Positions 25,436-33,255 of a stretch of 64,000 nt of DNA are shown here, piece after piece (within the stretch, counting starts at the first letter, position 1; each line of letters starts with the position of its first letter). The notes beneath the pieces were generated by a model, which saw nothing but the letters and a program-made list of their open reading frames with translations, was not told where the DNA came from and did not search any database. Origin of the DNA: DASWTL01 sp966250385 (GTDB lineage: Bacteria > Bacteroidota > Bacteroidia > Sphingobacteriales > Sphingobacteriaceae). The translations under genes were made by a program, and so were the position numbers. Location of the stretch: the NCBI GenBank assembly GCA_966250385.1, contig CBINHC010000005.1, forward strand, positions 1 through 64,000, in the 5' to 3' direction.

Positions 25436-25858
25436 ATGACAGCAACCCCCTCCTTCAGCCGGTTCTCAAGCGACTTCAGGGTCCGTCCTGACGATATCGA
25501 CATGTTTCAGCACGTTCACAACAGCAAATACTTCGACTATGTACTGGCAGCGCGGTATGAACAGATGGAGCGCTACTACGGCATGGCCATGGAGCAATTC
25601 ATGGAACAGGGTTACGGCTGGGTGGTAAAAACGGCCTATGTGGATTATAAGCGCCCGCTGAATATGGGCGAGGAATTCTCGGTCGAAACAGGAATCGAAA
25701 GCATGAACGCCAGGGGCTGCAGGGTCACCTTCAGCATCACCAGCAAGAAGACCGGAAAGCTATGCTGCGATGGTTGGTTCGATTACGTGATGATCGATAT
25801 CAAAACCGGACGAGCGGCTCGCGTCACCCCGGAGATCATGGAAAAATATTCGATCTGA
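25436..25858 (+). CDS. Hotdog-fold acyl-CoA thioesterase
   Basis: A 140-residue 4HBT/YbgC-type thioesterase hydrolysing acyl-CoA or acyl-ACP thioesters. RVRPDDIDMFQHVHNSKYFDYV contains the aspartate and histidine-asparagine positions of the active site (D in PDDID, HN in VHNSKY), followed by the long helix and the beta strands of the hotdog. The preferred acyl group is unknown. A second protein of the same fold lies at 29.2 kb. No promoter is certain; an ATTTTG lies about 17 nt before the start. Confidence 0.85.
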   Translation: MTATPSFSRFSSDFRVRPDDIDMFQHVHNSKYFDYVLAARYEQMERYYGMAMEQFMEQGYGWVVKTAYVDYKRPLNMGEEFSVETGIESMNARGCRVTFSITSKKTGKLCCDGWFDYVMIDIKTGRAARVTPEIMEKYSI

Positions 25859-25919
25859 AAACCCGAAGAAACGGCGCCGGCCACCGGAATGGCGACCGGC
25901 TTACAAACGCCTTCCTTGA

Positions 25920-26909
25920 TCAGGATGCCTGCAGGGCTACTTCGATGAGCCCGCTGTAAAAATCCTCCTCCTTCATCCCTGCTGCCCGAACCTGCTGCGG
26001 GATGAAGCTCTGGGCCGTCTGGCCCGGAATGGTATTGATCTCCACAAAATAGAAGTCGGAGCTTCCCTCCTGAAGAAAATAGTCGATCCGGACCATTCCC
26101 CGGCAGTTGAGCTTCCGGTAAACCGCCGTGACGATCTCCTCTACGCGGCTCTTTTCCCCGGCGGACATCCTTCCCGGGGTGATCTCCTCGGTAATACCCG
26201 GCGTATATTTCGCTTCGAAATCAAAGAATTCCTTGGAGCTGATCACCTCCGTGGCGGGCAGAACCCGGATTCCTGCGGTGCCCTGATAAACACCGACCGA
26301 AAACTCGCGTCCGCTGATGAACTCCTCTACCAGGACCTGCGAATCTTCCTTGAAAGCTTTCTCCAGCGCGTCCGGCAGCTCCTCCCAGGCCTTCACCTTA
26401 CTCATCCCGATGCTGCTGCCGCCGTTGTTCGGCTTGATGAACAACGGCAGGTTCAAATTCATGATCTGGTTCAGATTTGCCGGGTCATTGTTAAAGAGCT
26501 GGACCGACCGCGCCACATGTAGACCTGCCACATCGGCCACCACGGCCTTGGTATAACCTTTATTCATGGTAATAGCGGAAGTGAGCGCATCGCAGCTGGT
26601 GTAGGGAATGCGCAGCATATCAAAATAGCCCTGAAGACGGCCGTCCTCGCCGGGAGACCCGTGAAGCATCAGGAAAACCACGTCGAACCGGATTTTCTTA
26701 TCCTGGATCGTCAGGGTGAAGTCATTCTTATCAATCTCGTGCCTGACACCCGTTTCATCAACAACGTACCAGCTCTCCCTGGTAACAATGATTTTATACA
26801 CCTCGTATAATTCCGGGTTCAATTTTTCGTTTACAAAATCAGCACTTTTCAGGGAGATTACAGATTCACCGGTAAAACCTCCGGTTACTAAGGCGACAGT
26901 GGTTTTCAT
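25920..26909 (-). CDS. ddl: D-alanine--D-alanine ligase
   Basis: ATP-grasp enzyme making the D-Ala-D-Ala end of the peptidoglycan stem peptide. The 329-residue protein has an N-terminal Rossmann-like part (VALVTGGFTGESVISLKSA, with the E of the GxxxE substrate site), FLMLHGSPGEDGRLQGYFDMLRIPYT, the ATP-binding FIKPNNGGSSIGMSKV, VEEFISGREFSVGV and FVEINTIPGQTAQSFIP. ATG 26909 is the start; it is 6 nt after an exact -7 box. It is divergent from the PASTA gene and fits the cell-wall theme of this stretch. Confidence 0.95.
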   Translation of the reverse strand: MKTTVALVTGGFTGESVISLKSADFVNEKLNPELYEVYKIIVTRESWYVVDETGVRHEIDKNDFTLTIQDKKIRFDVVFLMLHGSPGEDGRLQGYFDMLRIPYTSCDALTSAITMNKGYTKAVVADVAGLHVARSVQLFNNDPANLNQIMNLNLPLFIKPNNGGSSIGMSKVKAWEELPDALEKAFKEDSQVLVEEFISGREFSVGVYQGTAGIRVLPATEVISSKEFFDFEAKYTPGITEEITPGRMSAGEKSRVEEIVTAVYRKLNCRGMVRIDYFLQEGSSDFYFVEINTIPGQTAQSFIPQQVRAAGMKEEDFYSGLIEVALQAS

Positions 26910-26915
26910 ATGCCC

Positions 26916-26923
26916 CAAATATA
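26916..26923 (-). promoter_or_regulatory. -7 box (TATATTTG) of ddl
   Basis: Exact TAnnTTTG on the minus strand, ending 6 nt before the ddl ATG. The predicted leader is about 2 nt. Confidence 0.6.
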
Positions 26924-26986
26924 GAGGTTTGCACGCTTCCCGGAATCGCCAGCCATTAATTATCGTTCAAATTGCTGATTTTTCAA

Positions 26987-26994
26987 TAAGTTTG
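26987..26994 (+). promoter_or_regulatory. -7 box (TAAGTTTG) of PASTA operon
   Basis: Exact TAnnTTTG, 23 nt before the PASTA gene ATG. It would serve the PASTA-rhodanese-mltG-thioesterase-YihY run. Confidence 0.5.
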
Positions 26995-27017
26995 AACGCA
27001 CAACAAACCAAGCATTG

Positions 27018-27809
27018 ATGAGTAAGTTTTTTTCATACCTGGGGACCAAGACGTTCAGAAAAAATGTCGTGATCGCGATCATTTCTGTCATCGCAATCCT
27101 GCTGATCGTTTTTTTCAGCCTGGGTTTATACACCCGCCATGGCGAAGGTCTGCCGGTACCTGATCTGAAAGGAATGAACGTCGAGAAAGCAGTTGAACTG
27201 CTCGAGCAAAAGGGGTTCCGGTACCAGATAGACTCCGTGTACCAGGTTGATAAAGCGCCCGGACTGGTCATCGAACAGGACCCGGATCCCAATACGAACG
27301 TTAAGATCCGCCGGACCATCTACCTGACGATCATTACGCGTATGGCCCCGTCCGTGAAATTCCCGGAAGTGGCCGGAAAGACTTTCCTGGAGGCCCGGGC
27401 TATTTTGAACAATTATGGTCTCATGCTGGGTGACACGACATATGTCTCTGACGTTGCGCGCGATGTGGTGCTCGAGATCAACCACGGCGGCAAGAAACTG
27501 CGGGCCGGCGATGAAATACCTAAAGGTTCGCGGGTCAGCCTGGTACTTGGCGACGGCCTGGGCGCCAGCGAAGTGGATATCCCGAACCTCTTTGGCCTGA
27601 CACTCAATGAAGCGTTATTTACACTGAAAGGCTCTTCGCTCTCACTCGGATCCGTAAGCTACGAAGGAACCGTTACCGACACACTTGGCGCCAAGGTGAT
27701 CCGGCAGGTACCTGCGCTCAGTGATACGCTGAACAAGGTGTCCATCGGAACAAGGATCGATGTCATTCTGTCAAACCAACCGGCACCCCTGGAGCCACTG
27801 GATCAGTAA
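27018..27809 (+). CDS. Membrane-anchored PASTA-domain protein
   Basis: A 263-residue single-pass protein: a short cytosolic N-terminus, one helix at about 17-38 (IAIISVIAILLIVFFSLGLY), then three periplasmic PASTA repeats (about 45-110, 110-180, 185-255). PASTA domains bind peptidoglycan stem peptides or muropeptides in Ser/Thr kinases and PBPs. Here no kinase or transpeptidase domain is attached, so the protein is probably a wall-sensing or scaffolding factor. ATG 27018 is used rather than the adjacent TTG. It is divergent from ddl and directly upstream of a rhodanese gene and mltG. Confidence 0.88.
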   Translation: MSKFFSYLGTKTFRKNVVIAIISVIAILLIVFFSLGLYTRHGEGLPVPDLKGMNVEKAVELLEQKGFRYQIDSVYQVDKAPGLVIEQDPDPNTNVKIRRTIYLTIITRMAPSVKFPEVAGKTFLEARAILNNYGLMLGDTTYVSDVARDVVLEINHGGKKLRAGDEIPKGSRVSLVLGDGLGASEVDIPNLFGLTLNEALFTLKGSSLSLGSVSYEGTVTDTLGAKVIRQVPALSDTLNKVSIGTRIDVILSNQPAPLEPLDQ

Positions 27810-27810
27810 G

Positions 27811-28107
27811 ATGAATATCGAAGCTGCCGAATTCCTGGAAAGACGTTCATCCGGTGAAGAACTCCGGATTCTGGATGTCCGGGACGAACTGGAATACCAT
27901 ACTTACAATATAGGCGGATTCAACGTTCCGCTGGGAAAGATCCGCGAACCGGAAGATTTCGATTTTGAGGCCGGCGACGAGATCATCGTGGTTTGCCAGC
28001 GGGGAATCAGGAGCCGGACGGCCTGCCGCCAGCTGGAGTCGATGGGATTCTCCAACGTACGAAATCTGGTCGGTGGTTTGCTCGCATTAAGAAGAATAAG
28101 CAGTTAA
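27811..28107 (+). CDS. Rhodanese-like domain protein
   Basis: A 98-residue single rhodanese domain, probably cytoplasmic. LRILDVRDELEYHTYNIGGFNVPLG gives the typical first half, and IIVVCQRGIRSRTACRQL holds the active-site cysteine and six-residue loop, so sulfurtransferase chemistry is plausible. The ATG at 27811 comes 1 nt after the PASTA gene stop; an upstream in-frame start would overlap that gene. Its place between two cell-wall genes is unexplained. Sulfur relay or redox sensing are both possible. Confidence 0.87.
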   Translation: MNIEAAEFLERRSSGEELRILDVRDELEYHTYNIGGFNVPLGKIREPEDFDFEAGDEIIVVCQRGIRSRTACRQLESMGFSNVRNLVGGLLALRRISS

Positions 28108-28120
28108 TACATTAACATAA

Positions 28121-29176
28121 ATGTCTGTTACGAATAAGAATAAGATAAGCAAGGTCGCCCGGATCGCCATTGCCCTGGGAGGTATCCTGGTGGTTATCCT
28201 GGCCTTCACAGCCTATACCTATTACCAGTTATATTTTAAGGACAACGTCATAGGCGACGAAAAATACCTGTATATCCGTACAGGGGCCGATTTCGAGGAG
28301 GTCATGAAGGACCTGTCCGAGCAGAAGATCCTAAAGAATGAGATTTCGTTCCGGACAGCGGCAGACGAGATGAACTACGGAGCGAAGATCAAACCGGGAC
28401 GTTACAAGTTCAGTAAAGGAGCTGGCAACCGCCAGATCATCAATATGCTGAAGGCAGGCAACCAGGCGCCCGTCAACCTGTTCTTCCGTTCGATCCGGCA
28501 GAAGAATGAATTCGCAGGCCGCATCTCCAAACTGCTGGAGGCGGATTCCGCCGAACTGGTTCACCTGCTTGATTCCGAAGCGTATGTTAAACAATTCGGG
28601 TTCAACAAGGAAACGGTCTACGCCATGTTTATTCCAAACTCCTATGAGATGTACTGGAATACTTCCGCAGAAGATTTCTTTGAGCGGATGAACAAGGAAT
28701 ATCAAAAGTTCTGGACCAGCGAACGTACGGAGAAAGCCAGGGCGACCGGCCTGACACCGGTTCAGGTCAGCATCCTGGCCTCGATCGTGGACGCCGAAGC
28801 GCTTCACGACGACGAGATGCCGATGATCGCCGGATTATACCTCAACCGGATCCAGCGGGGAATCCGCCTTCAGGCGGACCCGACGGTCATATTTGCCGCC
28901 GGAGACTTCACGATCCGCCGGGTTCTGAACAAGCATCTGCGGATCAGTTCACCATACAATACCTACCTGAACACAGGCCTTCCCCCGGGACCGATCATGA
29001 TGCCGAGCATCAATGCCATAGACGCAGTTCTGAATCACAAGAAACACGACTATATTTACATGTGCGCTAAGGATGATTTCTCCGGATATCACAACTATGC
29101 AGTTACCGAGGCTGAACACCTGATTAATGCCCGCAAGTTCCAGCAGGCGCTGAACGTAAGAAATATTAAACGGTAA
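28121..29176 (+). CDS. mltG: Endolytic murein transglycosylase MltG
   Basis: Inner-membrane lytic transglycosylase (YceG family) that cuts nascent glycan strands and sets their length. The 351 residues include an N-terminal helix (about 13-33), a LysM-like region with YLYIRTGADFEEVMKDL, and the catalytic domain. Catalytic motifs are SIVDAEALHDDEMPMIAGLYLNRI (acidic residue in the SIVxxE position) and LQADPTVIFA, with SSPYNTYLNTGLPPGPI near the C-terminus. It overlaps the next gene by 1 nt (TAATG). Confidence 0.94.
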   Translation: MSVTNKNKISKVARIAIALGGILVVILAFTAYTYYQLYFKDNVIGDEKYLYIRTGADFEEVMKDLSEQKILKNEISFRTAADEMNYGAKIKPGRYKFSKGAGNRQIINMLKAGNQAPVNLFFRSIRQKNEFAGRISKLLEADSAELVHLLDSEAYVKQFGFNKETVYAMFIPNSYEMYWNTSAEDFFERMNKEYQKFWTSERTEKARATGLTPVQVSILASIVDAEALHDDEMPMIAGLYLNRIQRGIRLQADPTVIFAAGDFTIRRVLNKHLRISSPYNTYLNTGLPPGPIMMPSINAIDAVLNHKKHDYIYMCAKDDFSGYHNYAVTEAEHLINARKFQQALNVRNIKR

Positions 29177-29583
29177 TGCTGGAACATTCTACCAAAATCC
29201 GTGTTCGATATGGTGAAACCGACCAGATGGGCTATATGTACTACGGTAACTATGCTCAGTTTTATGAGGTCGGCCGTGTGGAGATGCTTCGGAGCCTGGG
29301 GATGACCTACAGGTCCATGGAAGAAGAAGGAATCATGATGCCTGTCCTGGACATGAAGACCCGCTATCTGAAACCCGCACTATACGACGAAGAGATCACC
29401 GTAAAAGTGATCGTGGAGAAAATGCCCGGGGTCCGGATGCATTTCAGATACGAGTTATTCAACGAAGGAAATGAACTGATTAATATCGGGGAAACGACAC
29501 TCGCATTTATTGATATGAAAAGGAACAGACCCTGCCTGCCTTCCCCGGTTTTCATGGAAAAGCTGGCCGGATTCTTCAAATAG
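29176..29583 (+). CDS. YbgC/4HBT acyl-CoA thioesterase
   Basis: A 135-residue hotdog thioesterase closer to the YbgC type: KIRVRYGETDQMGYMYYGNYAQFYEVGRVEML contains the TDxMGxxYYGNY active-site signature with the catalytic aspartate in ETDQMG. YbgC of Proteobacteria sits with tol-pal; here it is coupled to mltG by a 1-nt overlap. Acyl-chain preference is unknown. It is distinct in sequence from the thioesterase at 25.4 kb. Confidence 0.9.
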   Translation: MLEHSTKIRVRYGETDQMGYMYYGNYAQFYEVGRVEMLRSLGMTYRSMEEEGIMMPVLDMKTRYLKPALYDEEITVKVIVEKMPGVRMHFRYELFNEGNELINIGETTLAFIDMKRNRPCLPSPVFMEKLAGFFK

Positions 29584-29588
29584 TATAA

Positions 29589-30581
29589 ATGACGTGGTTA
29601 CATCGGTTTTTATGCAGATTTAAGTTATACCAAGCCTTCATTGACTGGAGCAAGGTCGCTATCGTGCCGGGCTTCAGCCCGCTGCCCCTTTATACCGTCG
29701 GCACATTCTTTTTCCGGGAGATCTCCAGGGACGCCCTCGTTAATAAAGCGTCCTCGCTGGCCTACAGCTTTATGCTGGCCATCTTTCCTTCACTGATCTT
29801 CATCTTCACCCTGATCCCCTACATTCCGATCGAGAATTTCCAGGATCAGCTCCTTGACCTGATCGCCCTTGTCCTCCCCCATAATGCCTACCTGGCATTT
29901 CAGACGACGCTGGAAGATATTATCAAGAACCAGAACGGGAGACTTCTCTCGGTCGGTTTTATCCTGGCACTGTGGTTTGCGACCAACGGCACCAGCACGC
30001 TGATGCGGGCCTTCAACAAATCTTCTCTTATTCTTGAGACGCGTCCCTTTCTCCGCCAGCGGCTGGTCGCCCTGACCCTGACCCTGATGATGGCATTTGC
30101 GCTGATCTTCGGACTCGGACTCATTACGTTCACCGAATATATTCTGAACATCCTGCGCGACAAGCTGATCTTCCGCGCCAATTTCTGGTTACACCTGATC
30201 GCCCTGGTCCGCTGGATCATCCTGATGGCCATCTACTTTGTGACCATTTCATTCCTGTACAAATACGGCCCCGCCCATTCAAAGAAATGGAAGCTGTTCA
30301 GCGCCGGTTCCTGGCTCGCAACGATCCTGGCCGCACTCACCTTCTGGGGCTTCGCCTTCTACATCAACAACTTCGGAACATACAACAAGGTCTACGGGTC
30401 TATCGGAACCCTGATCGTTGTGATGATCTGGCTGTATCTGAACTCGCTGATCATCCTCCTGGGCTTCGAGCTGAATGCCAGCATAGACCTGTCCAAACGG
30501 AGCATCCGGATCTCAAGACCCCGTTACAACAGTTTTAAGAGCACTCCTGTCGACGAAAAACTGGAGCGGAACAAAAGCTGA
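29589..30581 (+). CDS. YihY/BrkB family membrane protein
   Basis: A 330-residue polytopic inner-membrane protein of the YihY/UPF0761 (BrkB) family, with about six hydrophobic segments. Family motifs are visible: ALVNKASSLAYSFMLAIFPSLIF near residue 50, LWFATNGTSTLMRAFN, and GSIGTLIVVMIWLYLNSLIILLGFELNA near the C-terminus. Function is not settled; it is not an RNase BN as once annotated. It follows the thioesterase by 5 nt and closes the operon; the tRNA promoter follows. Confidence 0.88.
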   Translation: MTWLHRFLCRFKLYQAFIDWSKVAIVPGFSPLPLYTVGTFFFREISRDALVNKASSLAYSFMLAIFPSLIFIFTLIPYIPIENFQDQLLDLIALVLPHNAYLAFQTTLEDIIKNQNGRLLSVGFILALWFATNGTSTLMRAFNKSSLILETRPFLRQRLVALTLTLMMAFALIFGLGLITFTEYILNILRDKLIFRANFWLHLIALVRWIILMAIYFVTISFLYKYGPAHSKKWKLFSAGSWLATILAALTFWGFAFYINNFGTYNKVYGSIGTLIVVMIWLYLNSLIILLGFELNASIDLSKRSIRISRPRYNSFKSTPVDEKLERNKS

Positions 30582-30643
30582 TCATTTTTTCTCACTGACA
30601 ATCTTGCTGTTATCCGAAAGACGGGCAAAAATAGATTTCGTCT

Positions 30644-30674
30644 TTTGCAGAATTAAGCGGAGTTTGTACTTTTG
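30644..30674 (+). promoter_or_regulatory. Full promoter of tRNA-Ser copy 1
   Basis: TTTG (30644-30647), a 19-nt spacer and TACTTTTG (30667-30674) match the Bacteroidota consensus perfectly. The tRNA starts 5 nt after the -7 box. Confidence 0.85.
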
Positions 30675-30679
30675 CCCCC

Positions 30680-30764
30680 GGAGAGTTGGCAGAGTGGTCG
30701 ATTGCGGCAGTCTTGAAAACTGTTGACTGTAACAGGTCCGGGGGTTCGAATCCCTCACTCTCCG
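30680..30764 (+). tRNA. tRNA-Ser (anticodon TGA), copy 1
   Basis: An 85-nt class II tRNA. The acceptor stem GGAGAGT pairs with ACTCTCC, discriminator G follows, the anticodon loop CTTGAAA has TGA at 30714-30716, and the T-loop is TTCGAAT. There is a long variable arm, as expected for serine. The CCA end is not encoded (the next bases are CAG). It is identical to the copy at 32812. Confidence 0.95.
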
Positions 30765-31225
30765 CAGAAGTATCGAATTTAATTGAAACGCCTTAGTCAT
30801 CGACTAAGGCGTTTCGTCGTTTACAGACGATAGCGTTTCAGTGGAAATCATTCGGGCCATCGTCGTCCGGGATATTCCGAATCCAGAGGCTGAGGTAAAT
30901 CGACTCCTGACTAATGAAATTATGAGGTTTGCTCAACGAATTCTTCAGACCGCCAAAGGATGCGAGCGAAACGGAACCTCGCAACTACTGTAATTTATGG
31001 ATGGGTCCTTCCCTCTCTCAAGTTGCATAGAACAAACCGGTAACTATACAGGTCAAAATTTGTCTCAATCGGACCTGTTGATAGTCGTATTCAGCCCCGG
31101 CTCCGCGCCATATTTAGTCCCATATTTGTTATAGTACAACACAGCAGTGTACGTGGAGCGGCACCACCAAAAACGGGCGGAACTGAAAAGCCATAAGAGT
31201 AGGGTTCATAACAACATACAACAAT
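30765..31225. other. Gene-poor gap after tRNA-Ser copy 1
   Basis: Contains a strong hairpin (30785-30815) and a weak 50-codon frame (GTG 30841 to TAA 30993; VEIIRAIVVRDIPNPEAE...) that I do not recognise and that lacks a clear ribosome-binding site. The rest shows no convincing gene or promoter. The stretch may be decayed sequence from whatever event duplicated the tRNA. Confidence 0.4.
30785..30815 (+). terminator. Long perfect hairpin after tRNA-Ser copy 1
   Basis: GAAACGCCTTAGTC and GACTAAGGCGTTTC form a 14-bp perfect stem with a 3-nt loop, 20 nt after the tRNA. It probably ends the tRNA transcript, though the downstream T-tract is weak. An AGCGTTTCA reappears at 30832, hinting at a partial repeat. 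Confidence 0.55.
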
Positions 31226-31678
31226 ATGTCTGAAAACACAGTGAGACTGCACCGGATCATTAAAGCATCACCGGAAAAGGTGTTCCGCGCTTTCACAGAG
31301 GAACTGGCGATCGCCGCCTGGCTGCCACCCTATGGGTTTCTTTGTCAGGTTCACGCCATGGACGTTAAGGCCGGAGGAAAGTTCCGGATGTCATTCCAGA
31401 ATTTCTCTACCGGCAACAGCCATTCATTCGGCGGCGAGTATATCGAGGTCAAACAAAATGAGTTTCTGAAATATACAGACAAATTTGAGGACCCGAATTT
31501 GCCCGGGGTCATGACTACCAGCATATCTTTAAGGCAGACGATTGCAGGAACTGAACTTACCGCGGTTCAGGAAGGAATTCCCGAGGTGATCCCTGTTGAA
31601 ATGTGTTACCTCGGCTGGCAGGAATCGCTGGATAAATTAACCAAACTCGTTGAGCCTGAAATTCCGGACGCCGGATAG
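31226..31678 (+). CDS. SRPBCC/AHSA1 domain protein
   Basis: A 150-residue single START/Bet-v1-type (AHSA1) domain: RIIKASPEKVFRAFTEELAIAAWLPPYGF starts the fold, with VKAGGKFRMSFQ and a C-terminal helix GWQESLDKLTKLVE closing it. Such proteins bind hydrophobic ligands or Hsp90-type partners; the ligand is unknown. It is the first gene between the two tRNA-Ser copies and is convergent with the VOC gene 15 nt away. A second SRPBCC protein lies at 38.7 kb. Confidence 0.82.
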   Translation: MSENTVRLHRIIKASPEKVFRAFTEELAIAAWLPPYGFLCQVHAMDVKAGGKFRMSFQNFSTGNSHSFGGEYIEVKQNEFLKYTDKFEDPNLPGVMTTSISLRQTIAGTELTAVQEGIPEVIPVEMCYLGWQESLDKLTKLVEPEIPDAG

Positions 31679-31693
31679 CGGTGTGTGATCGGG

Positions 31694-32203
31694 TCACCGG
31701 GTCCGCTGCATCTTCTCTAAAGCCTTCCAGCCTTCCGGGGTAACGCCCATAATCTCCGTTGCAACGCCGAGGACCTGGTAGGTATCAAAGAAAGCCATCC
31801 GTGCAATAGGGTGCTGTACCTCGCTGATAGTAGAAAATCCTTGTTCCTGCAGCGCTCCGGTGATCCGATCAAAATCTTCAACAGGCAGGCGAAATGCCAG
31901 ATGTTGTGTTCCACCGGCCGGATATTTTGCGAGAAAGTCGTGAAACATACTCTGGCCTGAAACCGGTTGGATCAGTTCGATGAATGTGCCGCCATTGAAC
32001 GTCTGTGTAGTGAGCCATTCCCCGGGTACGACCCGGCCATAGTAAGTCATCCCGAGAGCCTCGGCCGTGAACCGTTCTGCCGGCGGGAAACCGGCAATGC
32101 CGAGGGGACCGGCGAGAAACCCAACCGCTTTATAAATATCGGGGACCACCCAGCCTACCTGGGCCATTTCGAGTCCTGCAATCGTTTGTTTTATATTGTT
32201 CAT
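31694..32203 (-). CDS. VOC (glyoxalase-like) family protein
   Basis: A 169-residue vicinal-oxygen-chelate fold protein. VGWVVPDIYKAVGFLAGPLGI begins the first beta-alpha-beta-beta-beta module, and GTQHLAFRLPVEDFDRITGALQEQGF the second. The histidine in QHLAF and the glutamate in IELIQP are plausible metal ligands. It resembles the Glyoxalase_4/methylmalonyl-CoA-epimerase-like branch, but the substrate is unknown. It follows the DUF2200 gene on the same strand after 64 nt. Confidence 0.8.
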   Translation of the reverse strand: MNNIKQTIAGLEMAQVGWVVPDIYKAVGFLAGPLGIAGFPPAERFTAEALGMTYYGRVVPGEWLTTQTFNGGTFIELIQPVSGQSMFHDFLAKYPAGGTQHLAFRLPVEDFDRITGALQEQGFSTISEVQHPIARMAFFDTYQVLGVATEIMGVTPEGWKALEKMQRTR

Positions 32204-32267
32204 ATCCGGGATCGTTTATTCATTGTCAAGCCATAGGCACACGGCTTACCTCAACCGGATACCATGC

Positions 32268-32627
32268 CTATTTCCTCAGGATCTTCTCCATGGCCTTACC
32301 TTTGGCCAGTTCGTCGACAACCTTATCCATATACCGGATCTTTTGCATCAGCGGATCTTCAATATCCTCTACCCGGTACCCGCAGATGACTCCGGTGATC
32401 TTTGATACGTTCGGACTGAGCCTGGGCGCCTCTGCAAAAAAGGTCTGAAGGTCGGTCTTGTTGTCGATCACCCGCTGCAATGATTCTTCATCGTAACCGG
32501 TCAGCCAGAAAAGAACCTTGTTCAGCTCTTCCTGGGTACGGCCCTTTTTCTCCACTTTCTGGATGTACATCGGGTATACTCCGGCAAATGACATGCGAAA
32601 TACGCGTGCGTAGTTGGTATTATTCAT
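32268..32627 (-). CDS. DUF2200 family protein
   Basis: A 119-residue soluble protein matching the DUF2200 family by its N-terminal RVFRMSFAGVYPMYIQKVEKKGRT and by LFWLTGYDEESLQRVI. No catalytic role is established. It often occurs in variable regions near other small stress- or modification-type genes, which fits this stretch between the duplicated tRNA genes. It starts at ATG 32627 and precedes the VOC gene on the same strand. Confidence 0.82.
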   Translation of the reverse strand: MNNTNYARVFRMSFAGVYPMYIQKVEKKGRTQEELNKVLFWLTGYDEESLQRVIDNKTDLQTFFAEAPRLSPNVSKITGVICGYRVEDIEDPLMQKIRYMDKVVDELAKGKAMEKILRK

Positions 32628-32776
32628 ATGGATCGTATCTGCTTAGCTTTTACCGACAAGTTACAAAAAGTACATGAAAGACTGGAAGGGGACTGACCGG
32701 GTAATGAATCGGATAGAACCGAACCAGTTTACCATTTATACCTGCGAAAATAAATCTCATAAAATAGTCCCGGTAG

Positions 32777-32807
32777 TTTGCAGAATGGCGCCGAGTTGTT
32801 ACTTTTG
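32777..32807 (+). promoter_or_regulatory. Full promoter of tRNA-Ser copy 2
   Basis: TTTG (32777-32780), 19 nt, TACTTTTG (32800-32807). It is related to the copy-1 promoter: both continue TTTGCAGAAT at the -33 end and keep the same spacing. Confidence 0.85.
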
Positions 32808-32811
32808 CGCC

Positions 32812-32896
32812 GGAGAGTTGGCAGAGTGGTCGATTGCGGCAGTCTTGAAAACTGTTGACTGTAACAGGTCCGGGGGTTCGAATCCCTCACTCTCCG
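32812..32896 (+). tRNA. tRNA-Ser (anticodon TGA), copy 2
   Basis: Base-for-base identical to copy 1 over the whole 85-nt gene, with anticodon TGA at 32846-32848. Here the discriminator G is followed by CCA (32897-32899), so the 3' end is encoded, unlike in copy 1. This may be chance. Confidence 0.95.
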
Positions 32897-32899
32897 CCA

Positions 32900-33255
32900 A
32901 TTTTCACAGCATGAGCTAAACCTTCAGCTCAAAAAAATGCACATGATCCGTGATTTTCTTCACCCGATAAATTCCTCACCCGGGAACCTTCGATGACGAT
33001 CCTCGAACTTGTGGTTAAAATATCCGTGACTGATCGATGAGCGGCGTGTCTGCTTTTTGCCCGGAAAAGGGAATGACAAAAAAATCATACACAACGTCTT
33101 ACATCCGCAACTATTTCGTCGCTTCCCCGTAAAACCGTCAAAAAATTGTAAACAGTTCCGCACAATATGGGTAAAAAATGTACTTTCGGATCGAAATTGG
33201 GGCCCTAATCTGGTTACGCATCGCGAGAAGCTGCATTAATTTTAGCCGAAAGATA
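32900..33255. other. Intergenic stretch upstream of secreted-protein genes
   Basis: No convincing gene. It is rich in short A runs, with a near-consensus TACTTTCG at 33181-33188. The spacing from the tRNA and the divergent base composition suggest accessory DNA. Confidence 0.4.

Noticed and set aside
30680..32899. Integrative element between the tRNA-Ser copies
   Set aside because: No integrase, transposase or mobilisation gene lies between them, and the promoter is duplicated as well; local duplication is preferred.
32960..33163. 67-codon minus-strand frame after tRNA-Ser copy 2
   Set aside because: Irregular composition rich in F, R and G; no RBS, no signal peptide and no family resemblance.
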